Source: Pelagibacterales bacterium SAG-MED23 (lineage in GTDB: Bacteria > Pseudomonadota > Alphaproteobacteria > Pelagibacterales > Pelagibacteraceae). Taken from it: a stretch of 10,674 nucleotides of DNA. The notes under the pieces were generated by a model. That model saw only the letters and a list, made by a program, of their open reading frames with translations, made no database searches and was not told the DNA's origin. The DNA is taken from positions 1 to 10,674 of the forward strand of contig JACWDU010000015.1 in NCBI GenBank assembly GCA_014653935.1, written 5' to 3'. Shown here one piece after another: positions 1 to 6,682 of this stretch. The translations under genes and the position numbers were made by a program. Position 1 is the first letter of the stretch. Every line of letters begins with the position of its first letter.

Positions 1-206
1 ACAGTATTCTCTTCCATAATAAATAATTTGAAGGTGTAACTTATTCCAATATTGTTTATGAAAAAGTCTTTTAAGATTCTAAGTTTTTAATTTTATTTAT
101 TTTGATTATACTAAAATTATGAAAATTTTTGAGCTCGTGGAGAATTTCATACAATATATTAAAATCATAAATTACTAAAGTTTGATTATTCATATATAGA
201 TAGAAT
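1..206. other. AT-rich intergenic region, left edge
   Basis: No gene can be supported here. On the minus strand an ATG at 17-15 opens a frame reading M-E-E-N-T-V to the window edge. Six codons without a clear ribosome binding site are too few to identify, but it could be the start of a leftward gene. Upstream of it on the minus strand there is a perfect TATAAT (plus-strand ATTATA, 105-110) with no convincing -35 box, so a leftward promoter is possible but weak. The same stretch read rightward gives TATACT at 107-112. No tRNA, hairpin terminator or repeat is apparent. Confidence 0.4.
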
Positions 207-701
207 ATGACAATTATTTTAAAAAATAAAGCAACACTTAGCTTTGATGATTTTAGTTTTAGGTGTTGTATTGGAAAAAGAGGATTAAGTAGTAAAAAAA
301 TTGAAGGAGATAAAAAAACTCCTACGGGCGAGTTTTCGCTTGGAAACTTATATTATAGAAAGGATAGAATAGTTAAACCTACAACTAAATTGAAGTGTAT
401 AAAAATTAGAAAAAATATGGGTTGGTGCGATGATATAAGAGACAATAAATACTACAATAAATTATTTAAAATTAATAGAAAAGTGAAGCACGAAAAGATT
501 TATAGAAAAGATTATAAGTACGATTTAATGATCCCGATAAATTATAATACAAAAAATACAAAATTGGGTAAAGGCAGTGCAATATTCTTACATTTAACCA
601 AAAATTACCAATCTACAAATGGATGTGTAGCACTTGGTAAAAAAGATTTTTTAATTTTGATTAAACTTATAAAAAAAAATACTAAAATAAAATTAATTTA
701 A
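207..701 (+). CDS. L,D-transpeptidase (YkuD) family protein, no signal peptide
   Basis: This 164-residue protein carries the YkuD/L,D-transpeptidase catalytic signature. His129 lies in a short beta-strand (IFLHL), followed by STNGCVAL with the nucleophile Cys140. An N-terminal GDKKTPTGEF block (34-43) and a GWCDD element (72-76) match the subfamily common in Alphaproteobacteria. Family members form or exchange peptidoglycan cross-links through an acyl-enzyme on the Cys. The usual SHGC is TNGC here, as often in this branch. The ATG at 207 is the only reasonable start, because an in-frame TAG sits at 201-203, so no signal peptide or membrane anchor can be encoded upstream. Export is therefore unexplained, and the true substrate may not be the periplasmic wall. 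Its stop overlaps the stop of the opposite yggS gene by 4 bases. The protein is very Lys/Asn/Ile rich, as expected from the base composition. Family assignment is firm; the exact reaction is inferred. Confidence 0.86.
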   Translation: MTIILKNKATLSFDDFSFRCCIGKRGLSSKKIEGDKKTPTGEFSLGNLYYRKDRIVKPTTKLKCIKIRKNMGWCDDIRDNKYYNKLFKINRKVKHEKIYRKDYKYDLMIPINYNTKNTKLGKGSAIFLHLTKNYQSTNGCVALGKKDFLILIKLIKKNTKIKLI

Positions 702-1360
702 TCTCTTTTCCCAAATATATTTGACCCAATTCTTAGATAAGTAGAATTATATTCTGTTGCTTTGAGGTAGTCTGAGGACATACCCATACTTATTTCTGTT
801 AAATTAATTTTATTGTTTAGCTCTTTCATTTGGGAGAAATATTTCGATGAATCTTCATTAAATGGGGGGATACACATCGTTCCAACTATATTAAGGCCAA
901 GATTTTTAGAAAAATTATAAAATTCAGTTAAATGATTACTCATTATTCCTGATTTCTGACTTTCTTCACCTAAATTTATTTGTATAAAAATTTTTGGTTT
1001 TACATTCTGCTTTTCCTGTTCTTCGGCAATCTTCTTTGCTAATTTTTCACTATCTAAAGAGTGAATGTAGTCAAAAATTTTAATTGCAAATTTTACTTTA
1101 TTAGTTTGTAATTTTCCAATCAAATGTAAATTAATCTTATTATTTTTAATTTTAACATCTGTCCATTTTTCAATGGCCTCTTGAACTTTGTTTTCACCAT
1201 AATCTAAGTGTCCGTGTTCAACTAAGGGCAAAATATGTTCTATATTAAATGTTTTTGAAACTGCAATTATTTTAGGTATTGTACATTTTTCTTTTAATTC
1301 TGATAATTTAGAATTAATTGATTTCTGAATAGCTAATAAATTTTGAATAGTAATATGCAT
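698..1360 (-). CDS. yggS: YggS family pyridoxal-phosphate homeostasis protein (PLPBP)
   Basis: YggS/PROSC proteins bind pyridoxal 5'-phosphate on a single TIM-barrel domain and buffer the cellular B6 pool; no catalytic activity is established. I place the start at the ATG at 1360-1358, giving 220 residues, the usual family length. A longer frame to 1423 would add 21 hydrophobic residues (IIFINFIYKIIFFEIFF-like) that family members lack. With this start the PLP lysine is Lys36 in IIAVSKT, the same position as in E. coli YggS. Further family blocks are DYGENKVQEA, HLIGKLQTNK, SLDSEKLA, the GEESQKSG segment and the C-terminal SMGMSSDYLKA followed by STYLRIGSNIFGKRD, which forms the phosphate-binding loop. 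The family's Gly before the final Ser-Thr is Asn here. A weak GAGA lies about 10 bases upstream of the start. The start codon overlaps head to head with that of the next gene, so its promoter would lie inside that gene. Confidence 0.93.
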   Translation of the reverse strand: MHITIQNLLAIQKSINSKLSELKEKCTIPKIIAVSKTFNIEHILPLVEHGHLDYGENKVQEAIEKWTDVKIKNNKINLHLIGKLQTNKVKFAIKIFDYIHSLDSEKLAKKIAEEQEKQNVKPKIFIQINLGEESQKSGIMSNHLTEFYNFSKNLGLNIVGTMCIPPFNEDSSKYFSQMKELNNKINLTEISMGMSSDYLKATEYNSTYLRIGSNIFGKRD

Positions 1361-1918
1361 AAAAAAAATCTCAAAAAATATTATTTTATAAATAAAATTA
1401 ATAAAAATAATATTGATAAGCAAGATAAAGATACCATAATTATTTACAGAAATTACAAAAAAAAAATTAATGTTAAAGATTTACTTTTCTTAAAAAAATA
1501 TTGCAAAGGTAAAAGGCTAAAATTATTATTGTCTAATAACATCAAGCTTGCTTTTAAATATAACCTGGATGGAGCATACATACCTGCGTTTAATACCAGT
1601 TTTTTGCATCTATGTTACAACTTGAAAAATAGCTTTATTCTGTTGGGATCAGCTCATAATTTAAGACAAATAAGGATTAAAGAAAAACAGAAGGTCAATG
1701 AAATTTTTATATCTTCAATATTTAAAAGAAATAACAACTATTTAGGAATTAATAAATTTAAAATAATCTCTAATTATTCTAAAAAAGGAATTATAGCATT
1801 AGGAGGGATTTCAAAAAGCAATCTTAAATCAGTATATCTTACTAACTCAATTGGGTTTGCTGGAATATCCTATTTTGAAAGCAAAAAAAAGGCCCCTAGA
1901 AAGGGGCCTTTTAAATAA
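1355..1918 (+). CDS. Thiamine-phosphate-synthase-like (ThiE/TenI fold) protein, degenerate active site
   Basis: About 187 residues from the ATG at 1355; a TTG at 1343 could add four residues. The protein resembles the TMP-synthase/TenI barrel. LSNN (59-62) is followed by DGAYIP (72-77), in the place of the ThiE DGVHLG motif. GSAHN (98-102) stands where ThiE has its GxSxH strand. IALGGIS (137-143) and GFAGISYF near the end match the C-terminal phosphate-binding GGI and GxAxI strands. The residues that hold the HMP-pyrophosphate and magnesium in ThiE, such as the QxR/KxxD region and the GPxFxTxTK loop, are not evident; the latter is replaced by SSIFKRNNNYLGINKF. TMP synthesis is therefore doubtful, and a ligand-binding or altered role is possible. 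It lies head to head with yggS, sharing ATGCAT. Its last 11 codons (KKKAPRKGPFK) are the terminator hairpin of the facing porin gene, so the C-terminal tail is probably not functional protein. Confidence 0.72.
   Translation: MHKKNLKKYYFINKINKNNIDKQDKDTIIIYRNYKKKINVKDLLFLKKYCKGKRLKLLLSNNIKLAFKYNLDGAYIPAFNTSFLHLCYNLKNSFILLGSAHNLRQIRIKEKQKVNEIFISSIFKRNNNYLGINKFKIISNYSKKGIIALGGISKSNLKSVYLTNSIGFAGISYFESKKKAPRKGPFK
1887..1912 (-). terminator. Rho-independent terminator of the porin gene, possibly bidirectional
   Basis: A perfect 10-base stem AAAAGGCCCC / GGGGCCTTTT (1887-1896 and 1903-1912) encloses a six-base loop. The six G-C pairs stand out in this AT-rich DNA. Read leftward, the hairpin lies just after the porin stop codon (1936) and is followed by a run of U (plus-strand A tract, 1883-1890), the classical terminator form. 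Read rightward, the tail is TTTT then AAATAA, so termination of the ThiE-like gene would be weaker but possible. The hairpin is inside the ThiE-like reading frame, whose stop is at 1916-1918. Confidence 0.9.
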
Positions 1919-1935
1919 GTTACTAAATTCAAATA

Positions 1936-2865
1936 TTAGTAAGCAAACTTGAAGTTAACTTCACTTCCTGAATGATCGGCAGTTGATGTTCCACCAATAT
2001 TATCACCCTGACCGTGTGATGCTGCAATAGTTAATCCACCGCTTGTAAATGAAACACTGAATGAATTAAACTCTTGGTCATCTTTTGTAGAGTCTTCAAA
2101 GTCAATAACTGATGAGTTCAATGATACTGACATGTCATCGCTTACAGCGTAAGAAATACCTACCATAGTAGCATCTCTATCTGTACTCGCAGTACCACCA
2201 TCTGTTTCGTTTACTTGGTAACCAACAGACATTCCGCCCATAGTGTATTTTACACCAAACATTGAGTTATCAAACTCGTTTGCTGCATTATTATTTTCTC
2301 CAGTTGCTGCATAAAGACTTAGACCAGCTATACCTGTATATGCTAGACCGTACTCTAACGAGCTGTCAACACGTGTTGCTGCATCAGAAGGAACATAAGA
2401 AGCTTTAAGCGCTAATCCATCCATAACTGTATAGTCATAAACGAATACTTCGCCTGAACCAGCACCGTTAGCTACTGCTGTTGCAGTTGCTCCTGTTGCA
2501 GTTCCCCAAGATTCTTCATTTGCATTTGGAGTGATATCATCCCAAGCAGAAATTGGACCAGAGTTGTCCATTCCAGCAAACTGTAAAGTACCCATTCCGT
2601 CAGTACCAATTGTTACTAATTTAGCACCAGTTGCACCGTTATCGATTTCATACTGGTAAGAGATAGTCAAACCATTGTCCATCTCGCCGCTAGTTTTAAA
2701 CGTAATTGAGTCACCCATTCCCCAATTATTACCTTGGACACCTGTTCCGTGACCTGCGTATGTAATTGAAGTAGAACCCGAAATTGAAAAATCAGCTGCT
2801 GAAGCTGAAGTTGCAACTAAGGCTGTTCCTAAGGCTGTCAATCCGATTTTTTTTAGATTGTTCAT
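1936..2865 (-). CDS. Outer-membrane beta-barrel porin
   Basis: A 309-residue general-diffusion type porin. The start is set at the ATG at 2865-2863, because it is preceded by a good AAAGG ribosome binding site (about 2873-2877) and gives a textbook signal peptide. That peptide has Lys5-Lys6, a hydrophobic core (IGLTALGTALVA) and an ASA|A cleavage site after residue 23. The longer frame to 2916 would put 17 extra residues before the signal. The mature protein opens with ADFSISGSTSITYAG, has alternating polar/hydrophobic strands and Gly/Asp/Ser/Thr-rich loops, and ends in VNFKFAY. The C-terminal aromatic is the expected BAM-recognition signature, although Tyr replaces the more usual Phe. It is predicted to sit in the outer membrane and let small solutes through; the substrate cannot be read. 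The coding sequence is visibly richer in G and C and in preferred codons than its neighbours, consistent with high expression. It ends in a strong terminator shared with the facing gene. Confidence 0.9.
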   Translation of the reverse strand: MNNLKKIGLTALGTALVATSASAADFSISGSTSITYAGHGTGVQGNNWGMGDSITFKTSGEMDNGLTISYQYEIDNGATGAKLVTIGTDGMGTLQFAGMDNSGPISAWDDITPNANEESWGTATGATATAVANGAGSGEVFVYDYTVMDGLALKASYVPSDAATRVDSSLEYGLAYTGIAGLSLYAATGENNNAANEFDNSMFGVKYTMGGMSVGYQVNETDGGTASTDRDATMVGISYAVSDDMSVSLNSSVIDFEDSTKDDQEFNSFSVSFTSGGLTIAASHGQGDNIGGTSTADHSGSEVNFKFAY

Positions 2866-2884
2866 ATATTTACCTTTCGTTAAT

Positions 2885-2900
2885 TGTTTAATATTAAACA
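2885..2900 (-). promoter_or_regulatory. Perfect 16-base palindrome in the porin leader
   Basis: TGTTTAATATTAAACA is an exact inverted repeat. It lies 20 bases upstream of the porin start codon and about 8 bases upstream of its ribosome binding site. It could be a dimeric repressor/activator site or, in RNA, a short hairpin affecting leader stability or ribosome access. No known operator is recognised. In AT-rich DNA some palindromes arise by chance, so function is inferred from length and position only. Confidence 0.45.
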
Positions 2901-2928
2901 GGATATGATTTACCAATAATTGTAGAAA

Positions 2929-2957
2929 ATATTACATATAATTGACCTTTTTTTGAA
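2929..2957 (-). promoter_or_regulatory. Candidate porin promoter (weak match)
   Basis: Read leftward, TTCAAA (2957-2952) and TAATAT (2934-2929) are separated by exactly 17 bases, with TG just before the -10 box. Each hexamer matches four of six sigma-70 consensus positions. It would start transcription near 2922, giving a leader of roughly 55 bases that contains the 16-base palindrome. AT-rich sequence produces such matches easily. Confidence 0.28.
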
Positions 2958-2968
2958 TATTTTATAAA
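2942..2968 (+). promoter_or_regulatory. Candidate promoter for the DUF3576-leuS-lptE-holA operon
   Basis: TTGACC (2942-2947) matches five of six -35 positions, and TATAAA (2963-2968) matches five of six -10 positions. The spacer is a short 15 bases. It lies about 100 bases upstream of the first gene of the rightward operon and overlaps the candidate leftward porin promoter, so the two could compete. The short spacer and AT-rich background keep confidence low. Confidence 0.33.
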
Positions 2969-3072
2969 AGTGTTGTATTTTTGCATCATAAAAAAGCTTT
3001 ATTTTAAGTGATTTCTTGAATGATAAAAAAAATTCTTTTAATTTTTCATTTTTTTAAACTAAAACAAAATCT

Positions 3073-3645
3073 GTGCATATAATTTCATTAAATCAAAAAA
3101 ATCTACTCAAGCTTTTTTTTATAGGATTCGTTTTAATCTTTGTAACTTCATGTGGATCACCAGGAGATGCAAGAAAAAATCCACCCGAACCTGAGCTTAG
3201 AATAAAGAGAAATCTTGAGGAAGGAAGAGGGTTTACTTTAGACAGGGCGTTTAAGGGTAAAAAAGGAGGGGGAGATTTTGAATTTGCTAGTTCAAATGAA
3301 CTTTGGAAAGCTTCTTTGGATACGATTGATTTTATTCCCTTATCGTCAGTAAATTACAGTGGTGGTATCATAATTACTGATTGGTACACAGATACAGAAA
3401 ATGTTAACGAGTCCGTTAAAATATCTATTAGATTTCTAACCAATGAAGTTAGAGCTGACGCTCTAGATATAAAAGTTTTTTATAAAAAATGTAATCAGGT
3501 TATGAACTGCAAAATCTCGCAAAAAAGAGGGACGCTTGTAACAGAGTTAAAAAAAACAATATTGAATAAAGCTGCTATTTATAAAAAAGAAAAAAAAGAT
3601 AAAAATTTTAAAGAGTATACAGGTAGCGCTGGCAAACTAGATTAG
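3073..3645 (+). CDS. DUF3576 family outer-membrane-type lipoprotein
   Basis: A 190-residue protein of the DUF3576 family, a group found upstream of leuS in many Alphaproteobacteria; its function is unknown. The start is a GTG at 3073 with no obvious Shine-Dalgarno sequence; no better ATG is available. The N-terminus is a lipoprotein signal: Lys9/Lys13, a hydrophobic core (LFFIGFVLIF) and the lipobox VTSC with Cys27. Gly28 follows, with no Asp at +2, compatible with outer-membrane sorting. The conserved family core spans roughly residues 76-105 (ELWKASLDTIDF, then GGIIITDWY), followed by the SIRFLTNEVRADALDIKVF strand pair (about 117-136). Cys140 and Cys146 could form a disulfide in the periplasm. 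The C-terminal 40 residues are Lys-rich and probably flexible. It is the first gene of the rightward operon, 18 bases before leuS, and shares that operon with another envelope lipoprotein, LptE. Confidence 0.85.
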   Translation: MHIISLNQKNLLKLFFIGFVLIFVTSCGSPGDARKNPPEPELRIKRNLEEGRGFTLDRAFKGKKGGGDFEFASSNELWKASLDTIDFIPLSSVNYSGGIIITDWYTDTENVNESVKISIRFLTNEVRADALDIKVFYKKCNQVMNCKISQKRGTLVTELKKTILNKAAIYKKEKKDKNFKEYTGSAGKLD

Positions 3646-3663
3646 ATAAATATTCTTAATTAA

Positions 3664-6216
3664 GTGACTTCACAGAGATATAATTTTAAAACCATAGAAC
3701 TAAAATGGCAAGAAAAATGGCAAGAGACAAAGACTTTTGCCTCTAAAGTGGACAAATCAAAGGATAAATTTTATTGTTTAGAAATGTTTCCTTACCCATC
3801 GGGAAAAATTCATATGGGCCATGTCAGAAACTATACAATTGGTGATGTCCTATCTAGATATAAATCATTAAAAGGTTTTAACGTTTTGCATCCAATGGGC
3901 TGGGATGCATTCGGTATGCCAGCAGAAAATGCAGCAAGGGAAAATAATTTAGATCCTAAGGAATGGACAAATAAAAATATACTAATAATGAAGAAACAAT
4001 TAAAAAGACTTGGGCTTTCTATTGATTGGGATCGTGAAATTTCTACTTGCTCTGAAGATTATTATAAACATCAACAACTATTTTTCATAGAACTTTATGA
4101 GAAAGGTCTAGTTTATAGAAAAGAAAATTATGTTAACTGGGATCCTATAGATCAAACAGTCCTTGCAAATGAGCAGGTTATAGATGGTAAAGGTTGGAGA
4201 TCTGGAGCTGTTGTTGAAAGGAAAAAGTTAAATCAATGGTTTTTTAGTATTTCAAAATTTTCACAAGAACTTCTAGATGGTTTAGAAAATTTAGATCAAT
4301 GGCCAAATAAAGTGAAAATTATGCAAAAAAATTGGATAGGTAAATCATTTGGGTGTGAAATTGTTTTTCAAACTGAAGGAGATCTACCAGTAAGAGAAAT
4401 TAAATGCTTTACAACAAGACCCGACACCTTATTTGGATTTTCTTTTTTAGCTGTTTCAATTGATCATGAAATATCTAAATATTTTTCTGAAGACAAAGCA
4501 TTTCAAGAATTTAAAAATGAATGTTCTAAAACAGGTACAACAGAAGAAGCAATTGCAATTGGAGAAAAAATAGGTTTTAAAACCAATCTAGTGGCTATCA
4601 ACCCTTTAAATTCAAAGCAAAAAGTGCCTGTTTACTTTGCTAATTTTGTCTTGATGGATTACGGTTTTGGAGCAGTATTTGGATGTCCAGCTCACGATCA
4701 AAGAGATTTTGATTTTGCAAAGAAATATAATCTTAATATTAAAACTGTAGTGAGACCCGACGACCAAAATGAAAAATTTAGTGTTCAAGATGAAGCTTAT
4801 TCTGGGTCTGGAATTATAATTAACTCAGAGTCTCTTAATGGATTAAAGGTTCCAGAGGAGTCTGTTATAAAAGCAATTGAAATTTTGGAAGAAAAAAAAA
4901 TTGGTAAAAAACAGATAAATTTTCGACTAAAAGATTGGGGCGTTTCTAGACAGAGATACTGGGGATGTCCAATTCCAATTATATATGATGGGGAAGGAAA
5001 TGTTAGTACGGTTCCAAAAAAAAATTTACCAATTAAACTTCCTCAGGATGTAAACCTTAATGCAAAAGGAAATCCATTAGACTCGGAGTATGAATGGAAA
5101 AATATAAAAGTTGATGGTAAAAAATATACGAGAGAAACTGATACTTTGGATACATTCGTTTGTTCGTCTTGGTATTATTTGAGATTTTGTTCACCTAAAA
5201 ACAGTGAATATGGTTTTAGCAAAGAGGATATCGATTACTGGATGCCGGTTGATCAATACATTGGGGGTGTAGAACATGCAATTCTTCACTTACTATACTC
5301 AAGATTTTTTATGAAAGCTATAGCATACAAAAACGAAGATTTTAAGATATCAGAACCATTTAAAGGTTTGTTTACCCAAGGTATGGTATGTCATGAAACA
5401 TACAAAGATAAAAATAACAACTGGCTTAGCCCAGATGAAATAGAGTTAATTGATGGTAAATATCAGAAGAAAGGGGATTTAAACAATTTTATAAAAGTAG
5501 GTCAATCAGAATCAATGTCAAAATCAAAGAAAAATGTAGTTGATCCCGAGAGTATAATAAATAGTTATGGAGCAGATGCTGTTAGACTATTTATTTTATC
5601 CGATAGCCCGCCAGAAAAAGATGTACAATGGTCAGAGCAAGGTATGATTGCCTCATATAAATTTTTACAGAAGTTATGGCTACTGCATGAAAAAATAAAA
5701 ATTAAATTAAAAAATAATGTAGAAAGTGGTGATGAAGATAATGAATTGGAAAAATTTACAAATCAAATGGTAAATAAGATATCTTTAAATCTTGAAAACT
5801 TTAGTTACAATGTAATAATTGCAAATATGTATGAAACATATAATTTTTTAAGTAAAGAGATTAAAAAAAAAATATCTAATAAAAATCTTAAAAATAATTA
5901 CAAAATAATATTAACTTTATTTTCTCCAGCCATACCACATTTTACATCAGAATGTTTTGAGGATTTAAACGTAGAGGATAAAATAAAATGGCCTAATACA
6001 GATATAAAATTTCTAAAAGAAGAGAAAATAGATTATGTTATACAAATCAATGGAAAAAAAAGGGCTATTTTAAACGAATCTAGAGATATTAACCAAGAAA
6101 ACCTGTTACTAAAGATAGAATCTAATAAAGTAGTTGAAAAATTTTTGAAGGATAAAACCATAAATAAAATAATCTTTGTAAAAAACAGGTTAATAAACTT
6201 ATTGCTAAATGAATAA
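3664..6216 (+). CDS. leuS: Leucyl-tRNA synthetase
   Basis: A complete 850-residue class I aminoacyl-tRNA synthetase that charges tRNA-Leu with leucine in the cytoplasm. The start is a GTG at 3664, giving MTSQRYNF as in alphaproteobacterial homologues. The HIGH signature is HMGH at 50-53 after PYPSGK. The CP1 editing domain carries the threonine-rich TTRPDTLFG (250-258) and GCPAHDQRD, with Asp345 at the position of the essential editing aspartate of E. coli LeuRS, so proofreading of mischarged tRNA appears intact. [14 protein letters not shown] and the [13 protein letters not shown] block complete the catalytic core. The KMSKS loop reads SMSKS (617-621), its first Lys replaced by Ser while the catalytically important second Lys is kept. 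It is followed by KKNVVDP and the [13 protein letters not shown] segment. The C-terminal anticodon-stem and tRNA-binding region is present and of normal length. It overlaps lptE by 8 bases, implying translational coupling. Confidence 0.98.
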   Translation: MTSQRYNFKTIELKWQEKWQETKTFASKVDKSKDKFYCLEMFPYPSGKIHMGHVRNYTIGDVLSRYKSLKGFNVLHPMGWDAFGMPAENAARENNLDPKEWTNKNILIMKKQLKRLGLSIDWDREISTCSEDYYKHQQLFFIELYEKGLVYRKENYVNWDPIDQTVLANEQVIDGKGWRSGAVVERKKLNQWFFSISKFSQELLDGLENLDQWPNKVKIMQKNWIGKSFGCEIVFQTEGDLPVREIKCFTTRPDTLFGFSFLAVSIDHEISKYFSEDKAFQEFKNECSKTGTTEEAIAIGEKIGFKTNLVAINPLNSKQKVPVYFANFVLMDYGFGAVFGCPAHDQRDFDFAKKYNLNIKTVVRPDDQNEKFSVQDEAYSGSGIIINSESLNGLKVPEESVIKAIEILEEKKIGKKQINFRLKDWGVSRQRYWGCPIPIIYDGEGNVSTVPKKNLPIKLPQDVNLNAKGNPLDSEYEWKNIKVDGKKYTRETDTLDTFVCSSWYYLRFCSPKNSEYGFSKEDIDYWMPVDQYIGGVEHAILHLLYSRFFMKAIAYKNEDFKISEPFKGLFTQGMVCHETYKDKNNNWLSPDEIELIDGKYQKKGDLNNFIKVGQSESMSKSKKNVVDPESIINSYGADAVRLFILSDSPPEKDVQWSEQGMIASYKFLQKLWLLHEKIKIKLKNNVESGDEDNELEKFTNQMVNKISLNLENFSYNVIIANMYETYNFLSKEIKKKISNKNLKNNYKIILTLFSPAIPHFTSECFEDLNVEDKIKWPNTDIKFLKEEKIDYVIQINGKKRAILNESRDINQENLLLKIESNKVVEKFLKDKTINKIIFVKNRLINLLLNE

Positions 6217-6682
6217 ATTTTTAATTAAATATATACTAATATTATCAATTTTTTTAGTCACAGCTTGCTCATACAAGCCTATTTTTTCTGAGAAGAAATA
6301 TAACTTTGAAATAAACAAAGTAGTTTTAACTGGCGAAAAAAACATCAATCAAATTATTAAACAAAAACTATCTCTTATTAAAAAAAACGAAGGTGAAAAG
6401 GATAAATATGATTTATTAGTCAATTCTGCGAAGGAGAGAGTAATATTTTCAAAAGATGCGAAGGGTGACCCAATAAAATTTGAACTTATTGTTACGATAA
6501 ATTATGAAATTAAAAATAATAATAAATTATTATTAATTAAAGAATTCAAAAAAAGTAATATCTACAATAATGAAACAGATAAATTTGAGCTAGAACAGAA
6601 TGAAAAAATAATTGTAGAAAATTTAGCTGAAAAAATAAGTGACTCAATTATTTCCTCAATAATTAATCTAGATGATAATTAA
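6209..6682 (+). CDS. lptE: LPS-assembly lipoprotein LptE
   Basis: A 157-residue lipoprotein that by context and sequence is LptE, the plug and partner of the LptD barrel that inserts lipopolysaccharide into the outer leaflet. The N-terminus has Lys3/Lys7, a hydrophobic core ([10 protein letters not shown]) and lipobox VTAC with Cys20. The mature protein starts CSYKPIFS, the counterpart of the CGF(R/K)PLY opening of alphaproteobacterial LptE. A beta-alpha-beta layout follows, with [19 protein letters not shown] and [10 protein letters not shown] strands, ending in a helix ([19 protein letters not shown]). Sequence conservation in LptE is low, so the position between leuS and holA, the standard alphaproteobacterial order, carries much of the identification. 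It overlaps leuS by 8 bases and holA by 11, so translation is likely coupled. Confidence 0.87.
   Translation: MNKFLIKYILILSIFLVTACSYKPIFSEKKYNFEINKVVLTGEKNINQIIKQKLSLIKKNEGEKDKYDLLVNSAKERVIFSKDAKGDPIKFELIVTINYEIKNNNKLLLIKEFKKSNIYNNETDKFELEQNEKIIVENLAEKISDSIISSIINLDDN

Noticed and set aside
1..17. Start of a minus-strand gene reading M-E-E-N-T-V
   Set aside because: Only six codons are visible and there is no ribosome binding site; noted in the left intergenic entry but not called as a gene.
1361..1423. Longer YggS start adding a hydrophobic N-terminal segment
   Set aside because: Family members begin at the later Met, which places the PLP lysine at residue 36; the extension is only the antisense of the ThiE-like 5' end.
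2367..2378. CAACACGTGTTG palindrome as a third parS
   Set aside because: Shares only the CACGTG centre with parS, lacks the TTTC/GAAA flanks, and falls in ordinary porin codons.
2866..2916. Longer porin start at 2916
   Set aside because: It would put 17 residues before a perfect signal peptide and run through the palindrome and ribosome binding site.
2990..3000. AAAGCTTT inverted repeat in the intergenic region
   Set aside because: Eight bases only, expected by chance in this composition, and no stem-loop or U tract follows.
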